Positions 18,501 to 26,255 are shown, counted from the first letter of the stretch. The stretch: DNA of 32,140 nt from an uncultured Fibrobacter sp. (GCF_937877005.1 NZ_CALEFV010000039.1:1-32140); one strand, 5' to 3'. A program made the numbers and translations. Notes: generated from the sequence alone by a model not told the origin.

Positions 18501-19310
18501 CGTATTACGGGAGAACAGAAGGTACAGATTACAAGTCCGGGCGTCGTGACGCTCGATCCGGGTTCTCCCTCCTACGATAGCGCAAAGGTGATTATCCGGA
18601 GCAGCGATGCTACCGTTCCCAAGCTTGTGCAGAGCGACCAGGTGCTCTCGGCAAACCAGGTGGCAGCCATTTACGGAACGCAGGGACATTATCTGGGCGA
18701 TCTTGATATGGCCGAACTTGTGCAGAATGAAATTGCCGATATCGTGAAGGCGGTTCAGTCGACTTCCAGTTATACCGATAGCGAAGACGAATCGGGACGT
18801 ACCTACACGATTGACGAAATCATCCGCGCCGTAGATGCAGGCGCTATGAGTATCGGTGAAGCCGAAGACCGTTTCGATCTGGATCCTGTCATCGTAGATG
18901 CCTACAAGAACGGAATGCTTACGGGAGAAAATGTCTACAAGTTTGCCCGTGGCAGCCAGGAAGATATCCAGGAAATAGTCGAAGCCGTTGCGGAAAATAC
19001 GGAATTGTACTACAAGACGACTTACTACTCCAGCCTCGGAGAATTCGTGAACAGCAATTCCGAAACAATTACCTGCAATAGCGAAATTTTCAAGAGCAAT
19101 GGCCAGGGAACCTGCCTCGACAATGCTGGAAGGCTCTTTCTTGCCTGGAACATGCGTGCGAAGAATGGACGCCTTGTTTCGACGGGAGTGTACATTGCTC
19201 GTCTGGAATATCGTATCAGGGTCGGCTCGAAGACTATCGTGGACCGCGGTCAGGATTTCCTGTGGGGATTCCGTCGCGGCAAGGCGAACGCGCAGGATCT
19301 CGGCATCTAG
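15564..19310 (+). CDS. Fibro-slime domain protein B, paralogue of the preceding gene
   Basis: The protein has 1,248 residues. A signal peptide (MLLCLAFSAAMAA) ends near residue 23. A Pro/Asp/Glu-rich linker at about 112-144 is absent from paralogue A. Shared blocks follow in the same order: YCGWYVAA, VYFKQTIGPYFVG, MMFDWLHGD, GDDDVWVFINNKLVVDIGGQ (Asp445-447), NFRMRTSIDL, DRNGDGRGDS, then the helical segment (about 1046-1146) and WNMRAKNGRLVSTGVYIARL near the end. Both proteins end with a very similar DFLWGxRRGKxNAxDLGI-type tail. The frame is open from 15534, but GGGAGAG at 15552-15558 supports the ATG at 15564 and the signal peptide starts there. Surface location and adhesion role are inferred from the family. 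Confidence 0.9.
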   Translation: MRCGIGKRATMLLCLAFSAAMAADYSVNVSYEGDQLYSVIRTGMTQNQSCKAVNEKVSFSATSLDRRSVYFYSDKRCKTLVATIATEDLFKEGNSVSITLSENGDWAFSAAPAGPQGPGENPEEPKDDPQEDPRDNPQQPARNSVKYVSFLTPWTNTNAVLFVNGDSVSTMSSVNKYCGWYVAAARAPSEGFNVYFKQTIGPYFVGAEGLTKTEPTMATEISLDSVAALSDTIWVKGNQEGAPEVYSEHPAGVLGDCPLKKLPVMMFDWLHGDKGDGTRGNGNPENGVSADFGSGGCSASPMKGMVATQLGSNGVPVSADPFPTNCKITEHLDSWFLPEVLAKDDAGNEYTNMTCRDLYISMDDEGFWLAEISKDRISEGNEVNKGGMFLLDDFQYLDTARTIPNPYYDNLSGGSDNGRHNFGFTMKIQATFEYVPGQYFDFLGDDDVWVFINNKLVVDIGGQHAQVRGAVDLDTLGLIPDSTYNFHIFYAERHQSSSNFRMRTSIDLKTDASIVLRNGASESTDVITKEVWQRVRKNKLACDFSSAGTEVALERGRSTFVLMGGNLPSNGVELDTAGTWFGGITIGSGFDEFKIDKEAIKNDRALTPGVYHVQVTLVSDNSKHKDVYFVVDPYELPSIVYTDGKGNILGTDVVSDTLPLNLDPTSTMWAGQTYQVHIQYDATWATTNDVVYLFSNDSALVPCDADGKPITELTLDSGKAVFYVKAMGKVENGSIWVKGRAAANTAVWDRIFIEVPPVPQIETAYIFDRNGDGRGDSIWVKFDDLLGGKNSLDSARFTFGKAFETTFKPQYARGDDFATITAEGDGFGTAIFTGGEDSVYTGILKLWFTYTENGESSVFPGEGWLRDSIGPVITAAEISYMSDGNAELIVSFSERLKDEDANSSLFRFHCWKDGVQDSLVKNTNEISTENTRWIMIFPKGGDNDVVPAVGDSIRFIPPSQGETVFDFVGVRPHENNAWVRITGEQKVQITSPGVVTLDPGSPSYDSAKVIIRSSDATVPKLVQSDQVLSANQVAAIYGTQGHYLGDLDMAELVQNEIADIVKAVQSTSSYTDSEDESGRTYTIDEIIRAVDAGAMSIGEAEDRFDLDPVIVDAYKNGMLTGENVYKFARGSQEDIQEIVEAVAENTELYYKTTYYSSLGEFVNSNSETITCNSEIFKSNGQGTCLDNAGRLFLAWNMRAKNGRLVSTGVYIARLEYRIRVGSKTIVDRGQDFLWGFRRGKANAQDLGI

Positions 19311-19331
19311 CTTGCGATTGGACATATGAAA

Positions 19332-19363
19332 AAGAAGGCCGCCCTTGAAGGCGGTCTTCTTTT
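19332..19363. terminator. Bidirectional terminator between fibro-slime B and the RNase gene
   Basis: A 12-base stem with one G-T wobble (19332-19343 with 19350-19361) ends in TTTT on the plus strand and is flanked by A-runs that give TTTTT on the minus strand. It serves two convergent genes. Confidence 0.85.
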
Positions 19364-19386
19364 GTATATAAACCGGGATGTCCGGA

Positions 19387-20922
19387 TTACACGAACTTGT
19401 AAAGGTCGGTAATGTCCTCGTTATTCTTGTCGTAGAACCAGAACTGGTTGATGTGGGCGTGTTCGTCTTCGACCAGGCTGATGTTCATGCTGTGCTTGTA
19501 TTCCAAGTAGTTGAACATGCGGTTGTGGTCCTTGCAGAGCACGTCGATCACCTGCGGGCTTACCACGAGAGTCACTTCGCGGAGCTTGCCCTTCGCTTTC
19601 GCGCGGGCCATCCAGCGGTCGATCATGCCGAGCGTGGATTCCAAGGTCGCAATGCGGCCACCGCCGTCGCACACCGGGCAGCGTTCGGTCTTTTCGGTCA
19701 TCAGGTTCACGCGGACGCGCTTACGGGTGACTTCCATGAGGCCGAACTGGCTGATGGGGGCGGGGCTGATCGGCGCCTTGTCGCGGCGGATCGCCTTGCG
19801 GAATTCCTGGTAGACCTTTTCGTTGTCTTCTTCCGTTTCCATATCGATGAAGTCGATAATGATCAGGCCACCCACGTCGCGGAGCCTAAGCTGCTTTGCA
19901 ATTTCGTAGCAGGCATCGATGTTGGTTTCGAGGATGATCTTGCCCTGGTCCTTGCCGTGCACCTTCGGTCCGGTGTTCACGTCGATAGACACCAAAGCTT
20001 CGGTCTGTTCGATTACGAGGTTACCACCACGCGGGAGCGGTACCTGACGCTGCAGGGAACGTGCGTAGTCGTTTTCGATCTTGAAGTATTCGAACAGGCT
20101 CTCGTTACTGCTCCAGAGCTTCACCTTGTCGAGCTTGTCCGGCGAGAGTACCTTGAGGTATTCTCGCAGGGCGAAGTATTCGTCGCGGTTGTCGATGTAC
20201 ACGTAGTCGGTGTTGTCGCTGAAGTATTCGCGGACGGTCTGTTCGATGGAATCGGATTCTTCGTAGATGCAGGTTTCGGCAGGCTGGTTCTCGAAGTTGT
20301 ACTTCGTCTGTTCCCACTTGCTTTCGAGTTCGCGCATCTGCTTGTTGATCTCGAATTCGGATTCGTTCAGACCGTTGGTACGAACGATGTAGCCCACGTC
20401 GCGACCCTTGAGGCGGCGGACCACCTTCTTGAATTCGCGGCGCTTGGCCGGGTCGCGTTCACGCTTGGACACCCCAATGAAGTTGGTGCCCGGCATGCAC
20501 ACGAGGAAACGACCTGCAAAGCTCAGGTGAGTGGTCAGACGGGCACCCTTGGTGCTAATCGGTTCCTTGACCACCTGAACCATGATTTCCTGGCCTTCCT
20601 GCAGGATTTCGTCAATGGAGACTTCCTTGGAAGAACCGTCCTCGTCGTCATCGTCGCCATATTCGCGGCGGAGGAGTTCGTTTCTGTCCATGGCGTCTTC
20701 TTGATGCAAAAAGCCTGCCTTTTCAAGGCCAATATCAATGAACGCAGCCTTGAGTGCCGGAAGCACCTTCTGGACTACGCCCTTATAAATATTGCCCAGA
20801 ACTCGATTAGAGGAGACACCCTCGACGACGAGCTCAACGAGTTCGCCGTCTTCCATGATGGCGATACGTTTCTCGTAAGGGGTCTTACTAATCAAAATTC
20901 CGCGCTTGCACTTATTTGCCAT
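19387..20922 (-). CDS. rng: Ribonuclease G/E family endoribonuclease
   Basis: The product is 511 residues, close to RNase G and without the long C-terminal scaffold of RNase E. The S1 RNA-binding domain is at about 40-135 (VLGNIYKGVVQKVLPALKAA), with an acidic loop GDDDDED near 89-95. The catalytic domain carries Asp314 in SIDVNTG and Asp357 in IIIDFIDM, the two Mg-binding residues. The Zn-link motif CPVC is at 415-418. It cleaves single-stranded RNA in rRNA maturation and mRNA turnover. The frame is open to 21003, but AGGAG lies 5 bases before the ATG at 20922 and the family N-terminus starts there. It is divergent from the phosphatase-kinase gene. Confidence 0.95.
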   Translation of the reverse strand: MANKCKRGILISKTPYEKRIAIMEDGELVELVVEGVSSNRVLGNIYKGVVQKVLPALKAAFIDIGLEKAGFLHQEDAMDRNELLRREYGDDDDEDGSSKEVSIDEILQEGQEIMVQVVKEPISTKGARLTTHLSFAGRFLVCMPGTNFIGVSKRERDPAKRREFKKVVRRLKGRDVGYIVRTNGLNESEFEINKQMRELESKWEQTKYNFENQPAETCIYEESDSIEQTVREYFSDNTDYVYIDNRDEYFALREYLKVLSPDKLDKVKLWSSNESLFEYFKIENDYARSLQRQVPLPRGGNLVIEQTEALVSIDVNTGPKVHGKDQGKIILETNIDACYEIAKQLRLRDVGGLIIIDFIDMETEEDNEKVYQEFRKAIRRDKAPISPAPISQFGLMEVTRKRVRVNLMTEKTERCPVCDGGGRIATLESTLGMIDRWMARAKAKGKLREVTLVVSPQVIDVLCKDHNRMFNYLEYKHSMNISLVEDEHAHINQFWFYDKNNEDITDLYKFV

Positions 20923-21181
20923 TAAAGCTCCTAAAAGTAAGCAAAACTTGTTGGATTCATCCCTAAGAGGCATCCCAAAAGTATGGAACGCTTCCGAACC
21001 CACGTGCTTCTCTTACGGAAAGTACCGCATTTCCACAGCGTAAAGTCTAGGGAACATAAATATAATAAGTCCGTAACCCCATTTCGGATTCCAAAAAATG
21101 AAATAAGGCGGAATTTCAAGAAAAAAAGGCAAAAAAGACAGAAAATTACATATATTTTAAACAATAAGAAGAGAGGAATAT

Positions 21182-23632
21182 ATGGGATTTAATTTCCGCG
21201 GGCTTGCTTTTAAGCAATCCTTGATGATTTTGGCCGCCATCACAATCGTATTCGGCTTGATTTTTGGCATCATGAGTTACAAAACGCAAGAGATGCTGAA
21301 CCGCATGACGGTCGAAAACGGCGAAGAGTCCAGTCGTGCAAACGTGAACTACATCGACAAGCTGTTCAATGCAGGAAAGCTTGTGGGTGACGACATTGCC
21401 GCGACGCTTGGCAAGCGCAAGATGACCAAGGCGGAACTGGACGAGTTCCTGTTCCAGTCGCTCACGAATGCCCGAAACCTGGTGCCCCAGATTGTGGCCG
21501 TTGTGCTTGCCTACGAACCGGGAATGGGTCCTGAAACTCCCAAGGGCGAGTTCATGCGTCTTGCGCGCTATGCCGACAACGAAATCAAGCTCGTTACCGG
21601 GGGGCATTACGACGACAAGGAATGGTATGCCAGTACCAGGGATGGGAGGACGTCCCGCTGGCAGGAACCGTTTATCGGTGAATTCGTCCCGGAGCCGATC
21701 GCCGTATACACCGTTCCCATTTTCCAGAAGAACAAGGCCGGCGAAGATGTCCTGGCCGGTGTGCTCGCCGTAGATATGTCCATCGAGTTCCTTAAAGACG
21801 AAGTCGCTGCGATTCCAGTTTCAAACTCGGGATACGCTCTGATTACAACGACCAAGAACAAGGCTGTGGCTTATCCGAGAAGTATTGCCCAGGGCAAGAG
21901 GAACCGTGACATTGTTGTCAAGGAAATCCGTGGAAATAGCGCCGTTGAGTTTGAGCGCAGGGATAGCAGCGGGCTCTTCATCGGCACGGTTGCCGGCGGC
22001 GAAGAGTCTGCCGTTTACTACACGACGATCCATTCAACCAACTGGACATTCATGGTCGTGTGGCCCATCCAGAAATATCTCGAGGACCAGAGCTCTGTGC
22101 GTAAGCTGTTCCTCGCACTGTCGCTTGGCGGTTACGGTATCATTCTTGTCATCATCCTGTTGATTTCGTTCCGCGTGGCAAAGCCGCTCAAGGACCTTGC
22201 CCTTGCTGCCCGCAAGCTTGGACGCGGAAATTTTGACGTGGCGATTCCAAAAATTAAGGGCCGCGACGAAGTGGCCGAATTCGCGTGGGCGTTCTCGAAC
22301 ATGCTCACCGAACTCAAGGACAACATCGAGAAGCAGAAGGACATGAAGCGCATCGAGCGCGAACTCGACCTCGCCCGAAACATTCAGCTTTCGATGCTGC
22401 CCGGCGAAGAGCGTGACGAAAATTCCGATGACGACCGCCACGAACTCGCTCCGTTCCTGTTACCAGCCAAGGAAGTGGGTGGAGACTTCTACGACTTCTT
22501 CAAGATCGACAACGACCACCTGTGCGTCGTAGTCGGTGATGTGTCTGGCAAGGGTGTTGCCGCGGCACTCTTCATGATGGTTGCACGAATTATCCTCCGC
22601 ACCATGACCAAGAACCTGAAATCGGTTGGCGATGCGTTCAACAAGACGAACTATGCACTTGCAAAACGCAATCGCCTGAACATGTTCGTGACCGTGTGGG
22701 CGGGCATTATCGACCTGCGCACGGGACACATCGACTTTGCCTCGGCCGGACACAACCCGCCTGTCGTAAGGCACAGAGACGGTACTGCCGAATTTATCCC
22801 GAGCAAGTCGGACATTGTCATGGCCGCCATGGAAAATACGATTTACAAGCAGCAGACTTACAATCTCAATCCAGGCGATATGCTGTTCCTTTACACAGAC
22901 GGTGTGACGGAAGCGACCAACTACAACAATGTACTGTTCGGCGACAACAGGTTGCTTGAAATTATAAGGAAAGGTGGTGAACTATCTTCCGCAGACACCT
23001 GTGCCCTGGTCAAGAAGGAAATCGACCACTTTGTGCAGGATGTTCCGCAATTCGACGACATTACCATGCTTGCCGTCAAATTCAACGGAATCGACGAACC
23101 TGTGTGGGAACGCTACGAAAAGACTATCGATGTTTCAAACAACGGCAAGAGTGGAGAGCTCAAGTCGTTTGTCGAGGACATCCTTACACCAATGGATGGA
23201 GCAAAGAAGATGCAAATGAAGGACGCTTGGGAGCGTTATGAAAAAATCGTAGATGTCATTCCGGAAAACCAGGACATCTTGACTGCGTTTGTCGAAGGAA
23301 TTCTTGCCCCGATGGAAGGCTCGATGAAGTCGCAAATGCAGATCAATATCGCCATCGACGAAATCTATAGCAACATCGTCAAGTTCTCGGGTGCAACTGA
23401 AGTGACCCTGATTGTGGAAATTCGCAAGGCGACGATGATGGCGAGACTCACTTTTATCGACAACGGAAAACCCTACGACCCGATTCAGCAGGCTGACCCC
23501 GACATTACGCTCCCTGCCGAAGAACGTGAAGTCGGTGGTCTTGGTATATTTATCGTGAAAAAGACCATGGATAGCGTATGTTACCGCAGAAACGGCGACA
23601 AGAACGAATTGGCCATCACCAAGACCTTGTAA
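21182..23632 (+). CDS. Receptor, PP2C phosphatase and RsbW-like kinase in one protein
   Basis: The protein has 816 residues. TM1 is at about 12-32 and an extracytoplasmic dCache-like sensor at about 35-305 (EWYASTRDGRTSRWQEPFI). TM2 is at about 310-330, followed by HAMP to about 383. A helical linker (LARNIQLSMLPGE) leads to a SpoIIE/RsbU PP2C domain at about 425-635 with metal ligands Asp435 (GGDFYDF), Asp453 (GDVSGKG), Asp573 (TDGVTEA) and Asp625-626 (DDITML). The C-terminus is an RsbW/GHKL kinase: N box AIDEIYSNIVKF (Asn731), DNGKPYDP, GGLGIFIVKK. It should both phosphorylate and dephosphorylate a STAS partner, encoded next door. Two near-copies of the first kinase segment start at Trp642 and Trp683. 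GAGAGG precedes the ATG. Confidence 0.92.
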   Translation: MGFNFRGLAFKQSLMILAAITIVFGLIFGIMSYKTQEMLNRMTVENGEESSRANVNYIDKLFNAGKLVGDDIAATLGKRKMTKAELDEFLFQSLTNARNLVPQIVAVVLAYEPGMGPETPKGEFMRLARYADNEIKLVTGGHYDDKEWYASTRDGRTSRWQEPFIGEFVPEPIAVYTVPIFQKNKAGEDVLAGVLAVDMSIEFLKDEVAAIPVSNSGYALITTTKNKAVAYPRSIAQGKRNRDIVVKEIRGNSAVEFERRDSSGLFIGTVAGGEESAVYYTTIHSTNWTFMVVWPIQKYLEDQSSVRKLFLALSLGGYGIILVIILLISFRVAKPLKDLALAARKLGRGNFDVAIPKIKGRDEVAEFAWAFSNMLTELKDNIEKQKDMKRIERELDLARNIQLSMLPGEERDENSDDDRHELAPFLLPAKEVGGDFYDFFKIDNDHLCVVVGDVSGKGVAAALFMMVARIILRTMTKNLKSVGDAFNKTNYALAKRNRLNMFVTVWAGIIDLRTGHIDFASAGHNPPVVRHRDGTAEFIPSKSDIVMAAMENTIYKQQTYNLNPGDMLFLYTDGVTEATNYNNVLFGDNRLLEIIRKGGELSSADTCALVKKEIDHFVQDVPQFDDITMLAVKFNGIDEPVWERYEKTIDVSNNGKSGELKSFVEDILTPMDGAKKMQMKDAWERYEKIVDVIPENQDILTAFVEGILAPMEGSMKSQMQINIAIDEIYSNIVKFSGATEVTLIVEIRKATMMARLTFIDNGKPYDPIQQADPDITLPAEEREVGGLGIFIVKKTMDSVCYRRNGDKNELAITKTL
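23105..23350 (+). repeat. Tandem duplication inside the kinase domain
   Basis: Two adjacent 123-base units (23105-23227 and 23228-23350) encode similar 41-residue segments. The first begins WERYEKTIDV and contains FVEDILTPMDG. The second begins WERYEKIVDV and contains FVEGILAPMEG. The units are in frame with one another and clearly diverged in DNA. Only the second leads into the N box of the kinase. Confidence 0.85.
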
Positions 23633-23660
23633 AAAATTTATATTATAGAGAGAGGTTATT

Positions 23661-23957
23661 ATGCAGATTAATAAAACCAAGGAAAACGATAAGCTGACGC
23701 TTTCCCTAGTTGGACGTCTGGACACTTTGACAGCTCCGCAGTTGGACGCCGAGATTCAGGGCAAGCTGGACGGGGTGAAGGAACTCGTGTTCGATTTCAG
23801 TAAACTGGCCTACATTTCGTCTGCAGGCCTGCGCATCTTGCTCACTGCTCAGAAGGTTATGAACAAGCAGGGATCCATGGTGATCAGGGGTGCCGGGGCC
23901 GAGATCAAGGACATCTTTGAAGTCACCGGTTTCTGCGACATCTTGACGGTTGAATAA
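23661..23957 (+). CDS. STAS-domain anti-sigma factor antagonist (RsbV/SpoIIAA type)
   Basis: The protein has 98 residues and is a single STAS domain. The family signature YISSAGLRILL (51-61) places the likely phosphoacceptor at Ser54, aligned with Ser56 of RsbV and Ser58 of SpoIIAA. FDFSKLAYIS forms the preceding strand. It lies 28 bases after the phosphatase-kinase gene with GAGAGG upstream, so it is almost certainly cotranscribed and is the natural substrate of that protein. In known systems the dephosphorylated antagonist binds the kinase or another partner and releases a regulated target. No sigma factor gene is present nearby, so the output is unknown. Confidence 0.92.
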   Translation: MQINKTKENDKLTLSLVGRLDTLTAPQLDAEIQGKLDGVKELVFDFSKLAYISSAGLRILLTAQKVMNKQGSMVIRGAGAEIKDIFEVTGFCDILTVE

Positions 23958-23960
23958 AAA

Positions 23961-23976
23961 TAGCCCCGAAGGGCTA
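23961..23976 (-). terminator. Small terminator after the HAD gene
   Basis: TAGCCC (23961-23966) pairs with GGGCTA (23971-23976) around a 4-base CGAA/TTCG loop. On the minus strand the stem is followed by TTTTTATTC. It lies just beyond the HAD stop codon. The plus strand lacks a T-run, so the STAS gene may use it less well. Confidence 0.6.
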
Positions 23977-23979
23977 TGG

Positions 23980-24936
23980 TCAATTGTTGCTATTGAGATG
24001 GCTTGGAGGGGCGCTTGCGCTCCTCCTTATTATTTCCTGCTTGGTATTGACGATGCGGTCGGCAATAGAACGGACCTTGTCGGTTAACCACAGCCAGGAT
24101 TGCGAGCCTTCTGTATAATCCGCTTCTCCAAACATCTGTACGCGGCTGTCTCGGCGCAGAGCGTCGACCTGTCTAAAAGCCTGCACGTCTTTCTTGGGGT
24201 ATACGGCGAATGTGGCGCCTCCGTTATAGTTCAGTATGCTGAATGCGGGAACGTCCGATGGGCCGTCCGCGACATAGATCATGTTTTCGAAGGGCACTCG
24301 GCGATCGTTTCGGGCAATCGACGAATTCACGTCGATCTGGTCGGGATACTTGTTGCTGCCCTTGTTGATTTCAAAGATGTAGCGCGTCTTGGAGGTGTTG
24401 TCGAGTGCCGATGCCACCTGCGATATTTCGCCTTCGGCAGGCGTAGCCGTTTTTTCGAAACCGGGTTGCGCAGGGCATTCTATAAACTCGCAGCCAAAAA
24501 TTCCGTCGACATGGGGGGCGATGGCGCTTCCCTTAATGGTTTCAGAAAATCCAGTGCTTACGACATAGTGTTCTACCTTGATGCCGAAGGCCTGGTAGCG
24601 GCTTTCGGATTCGACCATCTGCTTGACCTGCGCAAAAAAGTCGGGAAGTCCCGGATAGAAAACCAGTTCCTTTCCGAATTCGCGCAATAGCTTGTTCGAA
24701 AGCCCTTTGAACAGGCCCGCCTTGACATAGGTGAGGACATGGTTCAGGTAGCTAGTGTCGGGATTTACATGAACCCCGACACGGGCGTAGTATTCGCGGA
24801 GGGAATTCACTTCGCTCCAGAACTTGCCTCCGTCAACTTGGTAATGCCTGAACAGCGGTTCTTGCATGTAGCTGCTGATAAGGGTCTTGTCACAGTCCCA
24901 AACCATGGCGATGATGTTTTGTTCGAAAGGTGTCAT
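23980..24936 (-). CDS. HAD-superfamily phosphatase
   Basis: The protein has 318 residues. Motif I is WDCDKTL (Asp14 and Asp16, nucleophile and acid/base). Motif II is in YVVSTGFSE. A Lys in the FEINKGSNKYP region may serve as motif III. Motif IV is YVADGPSDVPAF, with the acidic pair that binds Mg. The layout with a helical cap after motif I recalls phosphoserine-phosphatase-like enzymes, but the substrate cannot be told. No signal peptide is present, so it should be cytoplasmic. It starts 7 bases after the M23-like gene stops, so the two are probably one operon. Confidence 0.8.
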   Translation of the reverse strand: MTPFEQNIIAMVWDCDKTLISSYMQEPLFRHYQVDGGKFWSEVNSLREYYARVGVHVNPDTSYLNHVLTYVKAGLFKGLSNKLLREFGKELVFYPGLPDFFAQVKQMVESESRYQAFGIKVEHYVVSTGFSETIKGSAIAPHVDGIFGCEFIECPAQPGFEKTATPAEGEISQVASALDNTSKTRYIFEINKGSNKYPDQIDVNSSIARNDRRVPFENMIYVADGPSDVPAFSILNYNGGATFAVYPKKDVQAFRQVDALRRDSRVQMFGEADYTEGSQSWLWLTDKVRSIADRIVNTKQEIIRRSASAPPSHLNSNN

Positions 24937-24943
24937 GGGAGCC

Positions 24944-25771
24944 TTACCGGGTCAAATAGAAACTTTCCGGATTGACGGATATGCCGTCGATACGGATTTC
25001 GTAGTGCAGAGCGATGCTTGACTGGATGCCGCTTTCGCCGATGAGGGCGATCGGTTCTCCGCGATGTACGGTCTGCCCCTGGCTTACGAGGGCTTGTCCC
25101 AGATGGGCGTAGAAGGTGCGAACGTCATGACCGTGGTCGACCTTGATGGAAAGGCCGAATCCACGGTGTTTGCGGACTTCGATGACGGAGCCTGCTCCTG
25201 TCGCATAGACGGTGTCTCCGTCAACGGCTACATAGTCGATGCCCCTATGCGGAAGCATGCTGTCGGTGAAGGGGTCGTAGACCATTTCGAAACGCTTCTT
25301 GATCGCATGCCCGTTTTTCATGGGATGCAGTACCGGAATCCTTTCTGCGTTGGCGGTATCCTTTTCGAGGGCGCTCAGCAATTTTTTGAATGAGGATTCC
25401 ACTTCGTTGATGCTCTTGCGTTTCTGCAGAAGCGAATCGTCCAATACTGAAGCGTCGATCACGAATCCGAGACCACCCACCTTCAAGGTACTGTCGCGCA
25501 GAATTCGGGTTTCTTCGGCCTTCAGGATGGATGAATCAACAGAGGCTCGGATTTCCTTGAGCTCGCTGCGGATAGCCGCATTCTGTTTGTATACATTCGT
25601 GACATTGCCGCTAGTTATGTTGTCTAGAATTTGGACGGGCGAGAAAAGAATGAAGCCGAAGACAGCAGCCACCACGCCAATGATGGCGAATACTGCTCCT
25701 AAAAAGGAAAATCGGTAACTTTTCCCCGCAGTCGTCTTGCTAGGAAATACGTGGACTTCAAGTTTTTTCAC
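24944..25771 (-). CDS. Membrane-anchored M23-like (LytM) protein with altered active site
   Basis: The protein has 275 residues. One membrane segment at about 22-44 is followed by a periplasmic coiled-coil region (about 60-140) and a LytM domain (about 150-272). Zn-ligand candidates His175 and Asp179 (HRGIDY) and His256 are kept, as is His223 (YAHL). The usual HxH motif reads ALHYE, so Ala254 stands where the second catalytic His is expected. Active M23 enzymes cleave peptidoglycan cross-bridges; this one may be weak, inactive or a regulator like EnvC-type proteins. Its start overlaps the end of the upstream coiled-coil gene by 14 bases, suggesting translational coupling. Confidence 0.85.
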   Translation of the reverse strand: MKKLEVHVFPSKTTAGKSYRFSFLGAVFAIIGVVAAVFGFILFSPVQILDNITSGNVTNVYKQNAAIRSELKEIRASVDSSILKAEETRILRDSTLKVGGLGFVIDASVLDDSLLQKRKSINEVESSFKKLLSALEKDTANAERIPVLHPMKNGHAIKKRFEMVYDPFTDSMLPHRGIDYVAVDGDTVYATGAGSVIEVRKHRGFGLSIKVDHGHDVRTFYAHLGQALVSQGQTVHRGEPIALIGESGIQSSIALHYEIRIDGISVNPESFYLTR

Positions 25772-26039
25772 TTTCAGACCCGTTGTTCTCTATGCGCTTG
25801 CGCAAGGATTCGATGACGCGTTTTTCTTCTTCGATGGATCCGAGTAGTTCCACCACGGACGGATCGTCCTTGATCGTGGCGAGCAAGTCGTCGCGGATGG
25901 CTCCATGCAGTTTCTGACCGAGGACCGTAAAGCGTTTTTTGAGTTTGGATTCCTCGTTTGCCAGTTCCACGCGCAAAAGCGCGGTCGAGGCGTAATTCAA
26001 GGCCTTGTTTTTTATCTTATTTAGCGTTTTTTCTGTCAT
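25758..26039 (-). CDS. Small coiled-coil protein
   Basis: The protein has 93 residues and is almost wholly helical and charged. Heptad-like patterns occur near the C-terminus (SIEEEKRVIESLRKRIE). No signal peptide or membrane segment is visible. AGGGA precedes the ATG at good spacing. Its stop overlaps the start of the M23-like gene. I do not recognise a family; the context suggests a role linked to the M23-like protein or its location. Confidence 0.7.
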   Translation of the reverse strand: MTEKTLNKIKNKALNYASTALLRVELANEESKLKKRFTVLGQKLHGAIRDDLLATIKDDPSVVELLGSIEEEKRVIESLRKRIENNGSESEKT

Positions 26040-26102
26040 GTCAATTTCCCTTTGTCCGTAAAAAAATTAGTTTTTTATGCGTATAAAAATGGAGACAAAA
26101 TT

Positions 26103-26255
26103 ATGAGCCGTAGCGATCGCAGACGTGCAAAGCAAAATGCTAAGCAATTTACACCTAAAAAGGCCAATGCGTTGGACCCTAAGATAATCGTTGTCCTTGC
26201 CGCTATTGCCGTTATTTTCTTCGTTGGAACCATGTTAATTCAGAGAGGCGCATAA
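26103..26255 (+). CDS. Small single-pass membrane protein, 50 residues
   Basis: The N-terminus is strongly basic (MSRSDRRRAKQNAKQF), followed by one hydrophobic helix at about 28-46 (IIVVLAAIAVIFFVGTMLI). It should sit in the inner membrane with the basic part in the cytoplasm. The frame opens at 26052, but GGAGA at 26091 supports the ATG at 26103. The stop codon directly abuts the dnaN ATG, so translation is probably coupled. No family recognised. Confidence 0.7.
   Translation: MSRSDRRRAKQNAKQFTPKKANALDPKIIVVLAAIAVIFFVGTMLIQRGA

Noticed and set aside
19378..20925. 515-codon plus-strand ORF opposite the RNase G/E gene
   Set aside because: It is the shadow of a gene with full catalytic motifs; the translation is Val/Phe/His-rich with no family features.
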